DNA from: Nostoc sp. PCC 7524 | GTDB lineage: Bacteria; Cyanobacteriota; Cyanobacteriia; Cyanobacteriales; Nostocaceae | DNA: 64,000 nt | Reading direction: 5' to 3' | Assembly (NCBI RefSeq): GCF_000316645.1 | Contig: NC_019684.1 | Span: forward strand, 3,625,501-3,689,500 | In this document: one piece after another, positions 47,430 to 56,860 of the stretch | How the letters are laid out: each line of letters starts with the position of its first letter | Position numbering within the stretch: position 1 is the first letter of the stretch | Translations under genes and position numbers: made by a program | Notes under the pieces: model-generated | What the model was told of the DNA's origin: nothing | Seen by the model: the letters and a program-made list of their open reading frames with translations, nothing else | Database searches by the model: none

Positions 47430-48851
47430 TTATTCCCCTGCTGTTGATTCTGTGGCAACTTCTGGTGTTTGTGCCTCAGTCTCAGGTGCAGTTGTCTCTG
47501 ACTCTTCCTCTGGGCTTTGTAATGAACCTTCTGGTACAAGTTCGACGGTGGAATGCTCTAACAGCCAATTGATGATCTTTTCGGTCAATAGTTCGTTTTC
47601 TACGACTGAGCGCAGTCTGTCTTCGTCAATATCTTCCTCTGGATACTGTTCCAACAGTTCTGTGACTCTGGCTTGAATTTCTTCTGGGGTGGTTTCAATT
47701 GACTCACGTTTAGCAACTTCTTGTAAAGCCAAAGACCGCTTCAGGCGTTCAATGGCTTCATCGCGCGATCGCTCCCGTAATTGCGGAATAATATCTTCGG
47801 TAAATAACTTTCTCACATCCAGCCCTTGCTGCGACAGCTTAATTGCTGTTTGTGTGAGCATCGTGTCGATTTCTTGATCAATGAGGGTGGCAGGTAAATC
47901 GACTTCTATGTGTTTCAGTAATTCTGCTAATAAAGCCTCTTGCTGGTTGGCTTTGGTTTTCTCCTCAGCTTCTTTTTGATACCGCTCTTCTAAAGATCCA
48001 CGCAGAGCTTCTAAGGTGTCAAAGTCGCTGACTTCTTGGGCGAAATCATCATCTAATGCCGGCAGTTCTTTTTCTTTAATTTCTTTGAGTGTCACCGTAA
48101 AAATTGCCGGTTTCCCTGCTAACTCTTCGTTAACGTAGGGATCTGGGAACTGAGCGGCAACTTCTTTGGTTTCTCCAGGGTTCATCCCCACTATGCCAGA
48201 CACAAAACCAGGAATAAATTTATCTTCCTGCAATTCCACCTGAAAATCGCTAGCTTCACCACCTGGAATTGGTTCTGGTTCTGCTGTTTCGTCATCTCCT
48301 TCGGCTTTGGCTATGACACCTTTAAAATCAACTACAGCTACATCACCAATTTGAGCTGCACGTCCTTCTACGGGAATCAAGGTTGCCATTTGCTGACGTT
48401 CTTGTTCTAGAACTTCATCCACCCGATTGGGATCATGCTTGATTTCTTCGGCTTGAGCTTGCAACCCTGTGTACTGCACTAAATTCACTTCTGGTGATAC
48501 ATCAACAGCAGCTGCAAAAGTCAGGGGTTGGCCTGGTTCGTAGTTATTGATTAAATCATCAAAGTCAGAGCGCAAGCGGGGTTGACCAATTGCCTGAATA
48601 GATTCCTGCTTGACGGCTTGCTCAATGCCATCTTGAATGAGTTCTTCTAGTGCTGCGGCTTTAATGCGAGTAATGCCTAAACGCTGTACCAATATCTGCC
48701 TAGGTACTTTGCCTTTACGAAACCCAGGAATATTGACTGTACCTGCTAAGTTTTTAATAACCTGTTCGTAAGTTTTCTGAGTAATTTCTGGTGTTATCTC
48801 TATTTCCAGCCCAATTTGGCTGGCGGGAAGTTTTTCCTGGGTAACTTTCAT
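47430..48851 (-). CDS. tig: Trigger factor (ribosome-associated chaperone, PPIase)
   Basis: A 473-aa trigger factor. The N-terminal ribosome-docking signature GFRKGKVPRQIL is present at about residues 44-55; the FKBP-type PPIase domain follows (IGDVAVVDFKGVI, QLVEDKFIPGF-like and VSGIVGMNPGETKEV), then the long helical chaperone domain (ALRGSLEERYQKEAEEKTKA). The last 35 residues are a Glu/Thr-rich acidic tail (EESETTAPETEAQTPEV), common in cyanobacterial members. It binds ribosomes near the exit tunnel and helps nascent chains fold. It heads the tig-clpP-clpX cluster, although the 298-bp gap to clpP leaves room for an additional promoter. Confidence 0.95.
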   Translation of the reverse strand: MKVTQEKLPASQIGLEIEITPEITQKTYEQVIKNLAGTVNIPGFRKGKVPRQILVQRLGITRIKAAALEELIQDGIEQAVKQESIQAIGQPRLRSDFDDLINNYEPGQPLTFAAAVDVSPEVNLVQYTGLQAQAEEIKHDPNRVDEVLEQERQQMATLIPVEGRAAQIGDVAVVDFKGVIAKAEGDDETAEPEPIPGGEASDFQVELQEDKFIPGFVSGIVGMNPGETKEVAAQFPDPYVNEELAGKPAIFTVTLKEIKEKELPALDDDFAQEVSDFDTLEALRGSLEERYQKEAEEKTKANQQEALLAELLKHIEVDLPATLIDQEIDTMLTQTAIKLSQQGLDVRKLFTEDIIPQLRERSRDEAIERLKRSLALQEVAKRESIETTPEEIQARVTELLEQYPEEDIDEDRLRSVVENELLTEKIINWLLEHSTVELVPEGSLQSPEEESETTAPETEAQTPEVATESTAGE

Positions 48852-49585
48852 GCTTCGTCTCTAATTTTCTGGTGTTTGTGACTCCAAGTACATACAAGAG
48901 GCGATCGCTCGCTTCTATTCGGTTAATGTCTCTTGGTTTAAAATGGGAGGTGTCTACAAGGCATATGTCCTGCCTAGCGTAAAGATCCAGTTTACTGCTA
49001 ATGGCAAAGGTCTTGACAGTATTACCGATATAACTTTACTGATTAAACAGGCGACTCTTAACGAAGTTGGGGAGCAGGGAGTAGGGAGAAATGGGGAAAG
49101 TCCTCCTCTGTTGCACCGTACCCCCTGACTTGAAAGAGCAGGGGGAGCAGGGGAGGCAGGGGGAGAAAGACATCTTTCATGTTTGACTGTGAAACTTGCT
49201 TCATCGGGACTGACTTAATTTTTCTTCTCCCCATACCCCACTCAGATGTTTCAATTTCCCAAGTATGCCTCCTGACTTCTTCAATGATTCATAACATGGG
49301 AATTTTGCCATTAGGCGTAAACACATCACTTAATTGATTTTCTACTGATAGCTGGTTGTTGTATAATACATATAATTTTTTTAATCTAATGGTAAATTAA
49401 ACTAAAGATATATTGTAAAATCCGGCATTAATACATTTAAGTACCGAAAAAACAGCGTGGTGGCAAAAAAGAAGAAGATAACAAAATAAAAAATTATTTA
49501 AACTCAGTTATTGCTATTTAGTGGATAAATTGTAAGTCTTGCTCAAAAATTAATGATCTATAACCTCTTAAAGGAGGAAGTTAGT
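48852..49585. other. Divergent spacer between tig and asd
   Basis: About 730 bp with no gene. It contains a HIP1 site near 48900, a G-rich filler tract (49070-49170, GGGGGAGCAGGGGAGGCAGG) and an AT-rich 3' half leading to the asd ribosome-binding site. Promoters for both genes must lie here, but none is convincing by eye. Confidence 0.5.
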
Positions 49586-50626
49586 TTGTCAAAATCGTAT
49601 CGTGTAGCTATTTTAGGGGCAACTGGTGCTGTAGGTACAGAGTTGCTGGAATTACTAGAAAGCCGGAATTTTCCGGTGGCTGATTTAAAGTTATTGGCAT
49701 CAGCCAGAAGTGTGGGGCGATCGCTCCCCTTTAAAGGTGAAGATATCCCCATAGAACCAGTCAGCGATCGCGCTTTTGAAAATGTGGATATCGTCCTCGC
49801 TAGTGCGGGTGGTTCTACATCCAAAACTTGGGCAGCAGTAGCTGTAGAAAAGGGCGCAGTCGTCATCGACAACTCCAGCGCCTTTAGGATGAACCCCGAA
49901 GTTCCCCTGGTAGTCCCAGAGGTGAATCCCCAAGCCGCAGCTAACCATCAAGGGATTATCGCCAATCCCAACTGCACCACAATTTTAATGACATTGGCAG
50001 TCTGGCCTTTACACCAAGTCAAACCAGTGCAAAGGATTGTCGCCGCTACCTATCAATCTGCTAGTGGTGCGGGTGCCAAAGCCATGGAAGAAGTCAAAAC
50101 CCAAAGTAGCGCCATTTTACAGGGGCAGCCACCAGTCGCCGAAGTCTTGCCCTATCCCTTGGCATTTAATTTATTTCCCCATAATTCCCCCATGACCGAT
50201 TCCGGGTATTGTGAGGAAGAAATGAAAATGGTCAACGAAACCCGCAAAATTTTTGGTACACAACAAATTAGAATTACAGCTACTTGTGTACGGGTTCCCG
50301 TACTCCGCGCCCATTCAGAAGCCATTAATCTAGAGTTTGCTGAACCATTTTCCCCAGACGCAGCCAGAGAAATTTTAAGCCAAGCCCCTGGAGTGAAATT
50401 ATTAGAAGATTGGGGCAGAAATTACTTCCCCATGCCAATAGAAGCTAGTGGCCGCGATGAAGTTTTAGTGGGTAGAATCCGCCAAGATATTTCTCATCCC
50501 TGTGGTTTAGAACTTTGGCTGTGCGGTGATCAAATTCGCAAAGGCGCAGCCTTGAATGCAGTGCAGATAGCCGAGTTGTTAGTAGAGAAAAACTTACTCC
50601 AACCTGCAAAGGCATACGTTTCTTAG
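49586..50626 (+). CDS. asd: Aspartate-semialdehyde dehydrogenase
   Basis: A 346-aa enzyme starting at TTG 49586 (SKSYRVAILGATG), because AAGGAGG at 49571-49577 sits 8 nt upstream; an ATG at 49553 is in frame but has no site. N-terminal GATGAVGTELLELL binds NADP, NPNCTTI holds the catalytic Cys, and TCVRVPVLRAHSEA has the catalytic His. It reduces aspartyl phosphate to aspartate semialdehyde, the branch point for lysine/diaminopimelate, threonine and methionine. dapA, which uses the product, follows 176 bp downstream. Confidence 0.95.
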   Translation: MSKSYRVAILGATGAVGTELLELLESRNFPVADLKLLASARSVGRSLPFKGEDIPIEPVSDRAFENVDIVLASAGGSTSKTWAAVAVEKGAVVIDNSSAFRMNPEVPLVVPEVNPQAAANHQGIIANPNCTTILMTLAVWPLHQVKPVQRIVAATYQSASGAGAKAMEEVKTQSSAILQGQPPVAEVLPYPLAFNLFPHNSPMTDSGYCEEEMKMVNETRKIFGTQQIRITATCVRVPVLRAHSEAINLEFAEPFSPDAAREILSQAPGVKLLEDWGRNYFPMPIEASGRDEVLVGRIRQDISHPCGLELWLCGDQIRKGAALNAVQIAELLVEKNLLQPAKAYVS

Positions 50627-50802
50627 GAGGGAGTGGGGAGTAGGGGTATAGGGGTTTAAGGCAAAAGAATTACTACCTATTAACTTCTGAGCCGCTAACA
50701 GCACTCGTTACTACTAATCTTGTAAGCAACTCGCAAATAAGTTATTACAATGAAAACCACCAAGACAAAAAAACAAAAAGGTAATTGAGGAGTAAAAAGA
50801 GG

Positions 50803-51687
50803 GTGGGAGATTTTGGCAGAGTTTTAACCGCTATGATTACACCGTTTAAAGCAGACGGTGGTGTAGACTATGCTTTAGCGGCAGAACTAGCAGCACATCT
50901 AGCTGATAACGGTACAGACACCTTGGTGGTGTGCGGCACAACTGGTGAGTCTCCTACCTTAAGTTGGGACGAAGAATACCAGTTATTTGTGGAAGTATTG
51001 CAGGCAGTCGCAGGCAAAGCCAAAGTCATAGCAGGATGTGGTTCAAATTCCACCAAAGAAGCGATCGCAGCAACCCAAAAGGCAGTTAAAATAGGTGTAC
51101 ATGGTACATTACAAGTTGTCCCCTACTACAACAAACCACCACAAGCAGGTTTGTACCGACACTTTCAGGCAATAGCTGAGTCCTGTCCCGAACTACCGCT
51201 ATTGTTGTACAACGTCCCCGGCCGTACAGGTCAAAATCTCAGTCCAGAGACAGTTGTACAGTTAGCCGCAATTGACAATATAGTTGGTATCAAAGAAGCT
51301 AGTGGTAATATCGATCAAGCCAGCGAAATTCGTAGGTTGACACCGAAAGAGTTTCAGATTTACTCTGGAGATGATTCGTTGACCCTGCCCTTGTTAGCGA
51401 TCGGGGCAAAGGGTGTAGTCAGTGTAGCTTCTCATCTGGTTGGTAATCAACTACAGCAGATGATTCAAGCTTTTGAGTCCGGGCAAGTTGCAGTTGCCAG
51501 TGAAATTCATCTCCAACTCTTCCCATTGTTCAAAGCTTTATTTGTCACTACAAATCCGATTCCCGTTAAACAAGCACTAAAACTTCAAGGTTGGGAGGTT
51601 GGTTCTACACGTCCGCCATTATGTGAAGCTGACCCAGAAGTTAGCCAAAAATTAGCGGCGGTAATGAAAAATCTCGATTTAATTTAA
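50803..51687 (+). CDS. dapA: 4-hydroxy-tetrahydrodipicolinate synthase
   Basis: A 294-aa TIM-barrel enzyme. The Schiff-base Lys is in [11 protein letters not shown], the catalytic Tyr in [11 protein letters not shown] and the Thr pair in [12 protein letters not shown]. It condenses pyruvate with aspartate semialdehyde in the lysine/diaminopimelate pathway. I start at GTG 50803 ([15 protein letters not shown]) with GAGGAG about 10 nt upstream; a TTG at 50785 would overlap that site. It follows asd and precedes RNase J, an order met in other cyanobacteria. Confidence 0.95.
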   Translation: MGDFGRVLTAMITPFKADGGVDYALAAELAAHLADNGTDTLVVCGTTGESPTLSWDEEYQLFVEVLQAVAGKAKVIAGCGSNSTKEAIAATQKAVKIGVHGTLQVVPYYNKPPQAGLYRHFQAIAESCPELPLLLYNVPGRTGQNLSPETVVQLAAIDNIVGIKEASGNIDQASEIRRLTPKEFQIYSGDDSLTLPLLAIGAKGVVSVASHLVGNQLQQMIQAFESGQVAVASEIHLQLFPLFKALFVTTNPIPVKQALKLQGWEVGSTRPPLCEADPEVSQKLAAVMKNLDLI

Positions 51688-51931
51688 TCATAATTGCTAA
51701 TTACTGTTGGCCAAAACTGTATATCAATATCATGTAATAGGCGGATAACGCCTGTTAAAAACTCTTATAGATATACACAAAATTACTCTATGTAAAGTCC
51801 TTTTTATTGAATCAAAAACTGCACATTTAATTAAAAGTTGGCTGCTTTCCAATAGCAGGCTTGTCTTGTCATTCCTACAAACTTTCAATCGATTTATTCT
51901 CAAACAACAAACAACAAATCTTCAGGAGAAA

Positions 51932-53701
51932 ATGGCTAAAAACGAAACTAACTCCGCCCTAAAAATTATTCCGTTGGGTGGTTTGCATGAAATTGGTAAA
52001 AATACCTGCGTTTTTGAATATGATGATGAAATTGTCTTATTAGATGCGGGTTTGGCCTTCCCGACAGAAGCCATGCACGGAGTCAACATCGTCCTCCCAG
52101 ATACGACTTATCTGCGGGAAAATCGCCACAAAATTAAAGGCATGATTGTCACCCACGGTCATGAAGACCACATTGGCGGGATTGCTTTTCACCTCAAACA
52201 ATTTGACATTCCCGTAATTTACGGGCCTAGGCTAGCAATGGCGATGCTAGAGGGGAAATTAGAAGAAGCCGGAGTCCGCGATCGCACAGAATTAAGAACA
52301 GTCCTACCCCGTGATGTCGTGCGGATTGGCAAATCGTTCTTTGTCGAATACATCCGCAACACCCACTCCATTGCTGATAGCTTCACCATCGCCATCCACA
52401 CGCCTTTGGGTGTGGTGATTCACACCGGGGATTTTAAAATTGACCACACCCCAGTCGATGGTGAAAGATTTGACTTACAACGCCTAGCAGAACACGGTGA
52501 AAAAGGTGTACTTTGCTTGTTGAGTGACTCCACTAACTCAGAAGTACCAGGATTCACTCCTTCCGAACGTTCCGTTTATCCCAACCTAGATCGGGTATTT
52601 AGTCAGGCCAGTGGGCGATTATTTGTCACTACCTTTGCTTCTAGCGTGCATCGGATCAATATGATTTTGCAGCTAGCGAAAAAGCATAATCGGACTGTGA
52701 CAGTGGTTGGGCGTTCCATGTTGAATTTGATTGCCCATGCCCGAAATCTGGGTTATGTCAAGTGTGAAGACAGCCTACTGCAACCCCTGCATATGGTTCG
52801 CTCTCTTCCCGATGAGAATGTACTGATTCTCACAACTGGCTCTCAGGGGGAAACAATGGCAGCCATGACCCGGATTGCCAACAAAGAACACCCCCACATT
52901 AAAATCCGTCAAGGAGACACAGTTGTATTTTCTGCTAACCCCATTCCCGGTAATACAATTGCTGTCGTTAATACCATTGATAAGTTGATGATCCAGGGGG
53001 CAAAAGTCGTATATGGACGCGATAAAGGTATCCACGTCTCCGGACACGGCTGTCAGGAAGACCAAAAACTGATGCTTGCCTTGACTCGCCCCAAATTCTT
53101 TGTGCCGGTTCACGGTGAACATCGGATGTTAGTGAAGCACTCAGAAACTGCTCAGAGTATGGGTGTACCTCCAGAAAATATGGTGATTATTCAGAATGGT
53201 GATGTCATAGAACTGACAGAAGATGCCATTCGGGTGGCTGGTAAAGTGCCATCTGGGATTGAACTGGTGGATACTACAAGTTCTGGGATGGTGAGTGCGA
53301 AGGTTTTACAAGAACGCCAGCGTATGGCAGAGGAAGGGATTGTCACTATTGCTGCTGCCATCGATTGGCAGGGTAAACTCATGGCCAAGCCAGAAATTCA
53401 TCTGCGCGGTGTTGTTACCAGTGTAGAGCGATCGCTGGTACAGAAATGGGTACAACAGCGTATTGAAGAAATCCTCACCGTGCGTTGGTCGGAGTTCGCT
53501 GCTGGGGAAGGTGAACAACCGGAAGTCGATTGGGGTGGCTTGCATGGCACTTTGGAGCGAGAATTGCACCGTTCCATTCGTCGGGAATTGCAATGTCAGC
53601 CTTCTGTGACTTTGTTGATGCAAATGCCAGATGAGCCACCTGTGAAAGTTGCTGATGGTAGAAGGCGACGGACTCGGACGGCTGCTCAGGTCGCTTCGTA
53701 A
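51932..53701 (+). CDS. rnj: Ribonuclease J
   Basis: A 589-aa RNase J. Metallo-beta-lactamase motif H75-x-H77-x-D79-H80 (VTHGHEDHIGG) binds two zinc ions, and the beta-CASP domain follows (SEVPGFTPSERSVYPNLDRV, FASSVHRINMILQLAKKHNR, VSGHGCQEDQKLMLALTRPK, PVHGEHRMLVKHSETAQ). The C-terminal domain is present (RGVVTSVERSLVQKWVQQRI). It has endonuclease and 5'-exonuclease activities on mRNA and rRNA. I start at ATG 51932, since AGGAGA precedes it by 4-5 nt; the frame to 51866 adds a nonconserved leader. Last residues are basic (GRRRRTRTAAQVAS). Confidence 0.95.
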   Translation: MAKNETNSALKIIPLGGLHEIGKNTCVFEYDDEIVLLDAGLAFPTEAMHGVNIVLPDTTYLRENRHKIKGMIVTHGHEDHIGGIAFHLKQFDIPVIYGPRLAMAMLEGKLEEAGVRDRTELRTVLPRDVVRIGKSFFVEYIRNTHSIADSFTIAIHTPLGVVIHTGDFKIDHTPVDGERFDLQRLAEHGEKGVLCLLSDSTNSEVPGFTPSERSVYPNLDRVFSQASGRLFVTTFASSVHRINMILQLAKKHNRTVTVVGRSMLNLIAHARNLGYVKCEDSLLQPLHMVRSLPDENVLILTTGSQGETMAAMTRIANKEHPHIKIRQGDTVVFSANPIPGNTIAVVNTIDKLMIQGAKVVYGRDKGIHVSGHGCQEDQKLMLALTRPKFFVPVHGEHRMLVKHSETAQSMGVPPENMVIIQNGDVIELTEDAIRVAGKVPSGIELVDTTSSGMVSAKVLQERQRMAEEGIVTIAAAIDWQGKLMAKPEIHLRGVVTSVERSLVQKWVQQRIEEILTVRWSEFAAGEGEQPEVDWGGLHGTLERELHRSIRRELQCQPSVTLLMQMPDEPPVKVADGRRRRTRTAAQVAS

Positions 53702-54021
53702 GAATAAGCTCACCCATACTGCCAGCAGAACCCGTAGGGTAGGCGCAAAAGAACAGTAAGCTCAATTCAATTTCTCAGGCTATGCAAGGATTTGAGCGTA
53801 AGAGAGAGTAGAAATTAGCCGTAAAGCACCGCATAATTGTGGTGCTTTAACGCACGCCACTACAATTTGAGGTTGATTTTATAAATCATCTCTGATTTTG
53901 TTCATAGTAATTTTGTGATGATCATGTAATAATTCTTACGTCCAGAGTCAGATACACAGCATGAATTGATCAAGATAAGATATTTGCCAAATATAATTTA
54001 CATCTTATCTACTCAGTATTT
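53702..54021. other. Spacer after RNase J with hairpin
   Basis: 320 bp with no gene. AAAGCACC (53825-53832) pairs with GGTGCTTT (53841-53848); the location fits a terminator, but no T-run follows. A CCCGTAGGGTAGGCG dispersed-palindrome fragment lies near 53729. Confidence 0.5.
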
Positions 54022-55062
54022 GTGGTTAATCAACATTCTGAAAGCCTGATACATAATCACCTAGAAAAGCCCTCAATCCAGCAATATCAATTTAGCTGGT
54101 TTGACTGGTTTTGTTTGTGGTATCCTCCGGGTTGGCTAATTTTATTTAACCGCCACTGGCAACATTATCATACAGACCCAGAGGGTTGGCATTGGCTAGA
54201 ATATTTACTATTTTTAATTCCTGGGGGATTTTATCTAGCATTTTTGAGTCGCTGGTTGCGCTTAGGTTGTCGTTCACCTAGAACGGATATTGAAGAATTT
54301 AATCCTAACTATCAACGGGCATTCCGTGAAGAAATTTTAGCTCCCATTGTGAAGTATTATTTTCGTGGGGAATTGCAGCAAGTTGAGAATTTACCTACAA
54401 CAGAACCAATCATCGTGGCGATGAATCATGCAGGGATGTGTTTTCCTTGGGACTTTATTTGTTTGGGTTATTTATTAGGCGAAGCCAGAGGTTGGACAGC
54501 ACAACCTTTAGCGGGGATATCATTATTTGATCATCCTTGGGTGGTATGGTGGCTACCTCCCAAATGGTCGCAGATTTTAGGGGCTGTTCGAGCAGAGTTA
54601 GGTGAGTTTGAACAAGCTATTTCCCAAGGTAAAATTCTGTTATATGCACCCGAAGGTTTACGCGGGCCGTTAAAAGGTTGGGGGAAACGCTACCAACTGC
54701 AAAAATTTGATCTGAGTTTTTTACAGTTGAGCGATCGCTATCATATTCCCATTCTCCCAGTCGTTTGCATTGGTAGCGAATCCTTACATCCTTGGACTGT
54801 CAATCTCAGAAAATTACAAACACTATTCAAATTACCGTTTTGTCCCTTATCACCTTTGATGTTGGTGCTAATTCTTTTTCCCTCAATGGGGGTGTGGGCT
54901 ATGAGAACTCGCTTGCGTTATTTTATTCAGCCAGTAGAAGCAGTAAACACAAAAACAGAGTGTGATCACGAAGTCAGCAAAGGCAGGAAAGCAATTTATC
55001 AACGCGTCAATCAATTACGTGAACAATTGCAAATTCAAATTAATCAATTGATCAGTCTTTAA
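54022..55062 (+). CDS. Lysophospholipid acyltransferase-like protein
   Basis: A 346-aa protein resembling PlsC-type acyltransferases. VAMNHAGMCFPWDFI corresponds to the NHxxxxD active-site region (here the spacing His-to-Asp is longer, HAGMCFPWD, so the alignment is not exact), and LYAPEGLRGPLKGWGKRYQL corresponds to the FPEGTRS block. One or two hydrophobic segments near residue 50 (LEYLLFLIPGGFYLAFL) and in the C-terminal half suggest membrane association. It would acylate a lysophospholipid or similar acceptor. The start is GTG 54022, without a clear ribosome-binding site, so it is uncertain. The altered His-Asp spacing is noteworthy. Confidence 0.65.
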   Translation: MVNQHSESLIHNHLEKPSIQQYQFSWFDWFCLWYPPGWLILFNRHWQHYHTDPEGWHWLEYLLFLIPGGFYLAFLSRWLRLGCRSPRTDIEEFNPNYQRAFREEILAPIVKYYFRGELQQVENLPTTEPIIVAMNHAGMCFPWDFICLGYLLGEARGWTAQPLAGISLFDHPWVVWWLPPKWSQILGAVRAELGEFEQAISQGKILLYAPEGLRGPLKGWGKRYQLQKFDLSFLQLSDRYHIPILPVVCIGSESLHPWTVNLRKLQTLFKLPFCPLSPLMLVLILFPSMGVWAMRTRLRYFIQPVEAVNTKTECDHEVSKGRKAIYQRVNQLREQLQIQINQLISL

Positions 55063-55084
55063 CTGAACACGATATGATAGCTTT

Positions 55085-55777
55085 TTACTCCACTGAAGCA
55101 GTCCCGAAGCGATAGCCTTTACCGTAAACTGTATGAATCAAAGGTGTTTCTTTGCCTACCTCAATTTTGCGCCGGAGAAGACGAATTAATGCTGCTATGA
55201 CGTTACTACTTGGCTGTTCTTCATCTTGCCAGAGATATTGCATAATTTGGGCATGAGTTAGTAACTGTCCAGTATGTTCCATAAAGTATTGCAACAGCTG
55301 GCTTTCTTTGTCTGAGAGTTCAATTACCCTTCCTTGACGGTAGGCGACTTGGTTCTCATAATCAAGTTCTAAATCAGCTACAGTTAATCTTCCCGTTGTC
55401 GCTTCATAACTTTGTGAACCAGAACGACGCAACAAAGCACGGACTCTAGCCAATAACTCCCGCAGTTCAAAAGGTTTAACTAAATAGTCATCGGCACCGG
55501 CATCTAAGCCTTCTACTCTGTCATCTAGAGTATCTTTGGCAGTGAGAAACAATACAGGGGTAATTTTGCCTTGATGACGCAATTCTTGACAAATCTCTAA
55601 CCCCGTTTTTCCAGGTAGCATCCAATCTAAAATCAGCAAGTCATAACCGCCTGACTGTGCCATATCGCTGCCACTTGTACCATCATAAGCGGCATCTACG
55701 ACGTAACCCTCACGCGTCAAAACACGGCTTAAAGGGGCTGTAAGTTCTACTTCATCATCAACTAATAAAATTCTCAT
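55085..55777 (-). CDS. OmpR-family response regulator
   Basis: A 230-aa regulator from ATG 55777 (MRILLVDDEVELTAPLSRVL). Receiver: acidic pair DD, phosphoacceptor Asp51 (LLILDWMLPG), Thr in FLTAKDTLDDR and Lys in YLVKPFELREL. C-terminal winged helix with ELSDKESQLLQYFMEHTGQ, SSNVIAALIRLLRRKIE and TVYGKGYRFG. A longer frame reaches 55867, but those 30 residues are not family-like. No histidine kinase is adjacent, so the partner is unknown. Its start is 98 bp from the divergent hisG start, so the two share a promoter region. Confidence 0.88.
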   Translation of the reverse strand: MRILLVDDEVELTAPLSRVLTREGYVVDAAYDGTSGSDMAQSGGYDLLILDWMLPGKTGLEICQELRHQGKITPVLFLTAKDTLDDRVEGLDAGADDYLVKPFELRELLARVRALLRRSGSQSYEATTGRLTVADLELDYENQVAYRQGRVIELSDKESQLLQYFMEHTGQLLTHAQIMQYLWQDEEQPSSNVIAALIRLLRRKIEVGKETPLIHTVYGKGYRFGTASVE

Positions 55778-55875
55778 GCTGCTTGGGTGAGCAATAGAGA
55801 TATTCTCAATATTATTGAACTGCTTAGACAAGGACATTGATAAAGTGTCCATAGCCAAGGATACCAATAAAGAGA

Positions 55876-56520
55876 ATGTTAACTGTTGCGTTACCGAAAG
55901 GGGAACTACTTAAAAATAGCATCCGCCTCCTGCAATCTGTGGGCTTGGATTTTAGTGCTTTTTTAGACTCAGGAAACCGCCAACTGCAAATTACTGATGC
56001 TAGCGGAAAAGCCAAAGGATTATTAGTTAGAGGGCAAGATGTGCCTGTATATGTAGAATATGGTCAGGCACAAATCGGTATTATCGGTTACGATGTACTT
56101 AAAGAAAAGCAGCCACAAGTTGCCCATTTAGTTGATTTGCAGTTTGGCTATTGTCGAATGTCGGTAGCTGTTAAAGCATCCAGTCCCTACAAATCGCCTT
56201 TAGATTTACCACCTCACAGTCGGGTTGCTTCTAAATATGTCAACTGTGCTTGTGAATACTTCCAAAGTTTAGATTTACCTGTGGAAATAGTACCGCTTTA
56301 CGGTTCTGTAGAACTTGGCCCCATTACAGGGATGTCTGAGGCTATTGTTGATTTAGTCTCTACAGGGCGGACTTTACGCGAAAACGGTTTGATTGAAATT
56401 ACTACTTTGTATGAAAGCACGGCACGGTTGATTGCTCATCCCCTAAGTTATCGGCTGAATATGGGTAATTTACATCAATTGGTTGAGCAACTGCGAGAAG
56501 CGGTTTTGACACCTGCCTAA
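55876..56520 (+). CDS. hisG: ATP phosphoribosyltransferase, short form
   Basis: A 214-aa HisG of the short type, lacking the C-terminal ACT-like regulatory domain. [20 protein letters not shown] is the start of domain [21 protein letters not shown] the phosphate/substrate loop region and [18 protein letters not shown] the PRPP-binding loop (E-A-I-V-D). It begins histidine synthesis by joining ATP and PRPP. Short HisG normally needs HisZ as regulatory partner; hisZ is not in this window. ATG 55876 is the natural start. Confidence 0.93.
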   Translation: MLTVALPKGELLKNSIRLLQSVGLDFSAFLDSGNRQLQITDASGKAKGLLVRGQDVPVYVEYGQAQIGIIGYDVLKEKQPQVAHLVDLQFGYCRMSVAVKASSPYKSPLDLPPHSRVASKYVNCACEYFQSLDLPVEIVPLYGSVELGPITGMSEAIVDLVSTGRTLRENGLIEITTLYESTARLIAHPLSYRLNMGNLHQLVEQLREAVLTPA

Positions 56521-56860
56521 CCCATTATCTGCAATTGATGGTTGGTTAGGGTGCGTCAGTATGAATAATTTCTTGGTACAGCTAGGTTTTCTCGCACTGA
56601 CGCACCCTACATTTACTACATTTACGTTTTATTCTTTTTTCAGAAATTTTGGATACACTGAAATTAGCCGTAACGCTTCCTGCCTGGAAAAGAAATTTTA
56701 GTAACATTTTGTATAAGTTTTTAGTAAAAATCTAAAAAAAGTCTCATATAAAGCTCAAGATTTAGAAAAGTTCTGATAAATGTAAAAAATAATTAAGCAG
56801 GGCATGAAATCATCAGTATGCTTGCTTTGTCTACTTTTGAAAAATTTTTAATAAAAATTT
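56521..56860. other. Spacer upstream of the GAF-PAS kinase
   Basis: 340 bp with a small inverted-repeat element (56549-56608) and then AT-rich sequence leading to the kinase. Nothing else recognised. Confidence 0.5.
56549..56608. repeat. MITE-like GGTGCGTCAG inverted repeat
   Basis: GGGTGCGTCAGT (56549-56560) pairs perfectly with ACTGACGCACCC (56597-56608). Its arms are the same family as the GGTGCGTCAGAT / ATCTGACGCACC pair at 38571-38629, so at least two related copies occur in this window. Confidence 0.7.

Noticed and set aside
48943..49128. 61-codon plus-strand frame between tig and asd
   Set aside because: It ends in generic G-rich filler and has no family resemblance.
53825..53848. 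Hairpin after RNase J as a Rho-independent terminator
   Set aside because: The stem is followed by AACGCACG and not by a T-run, so only its presence is noted.
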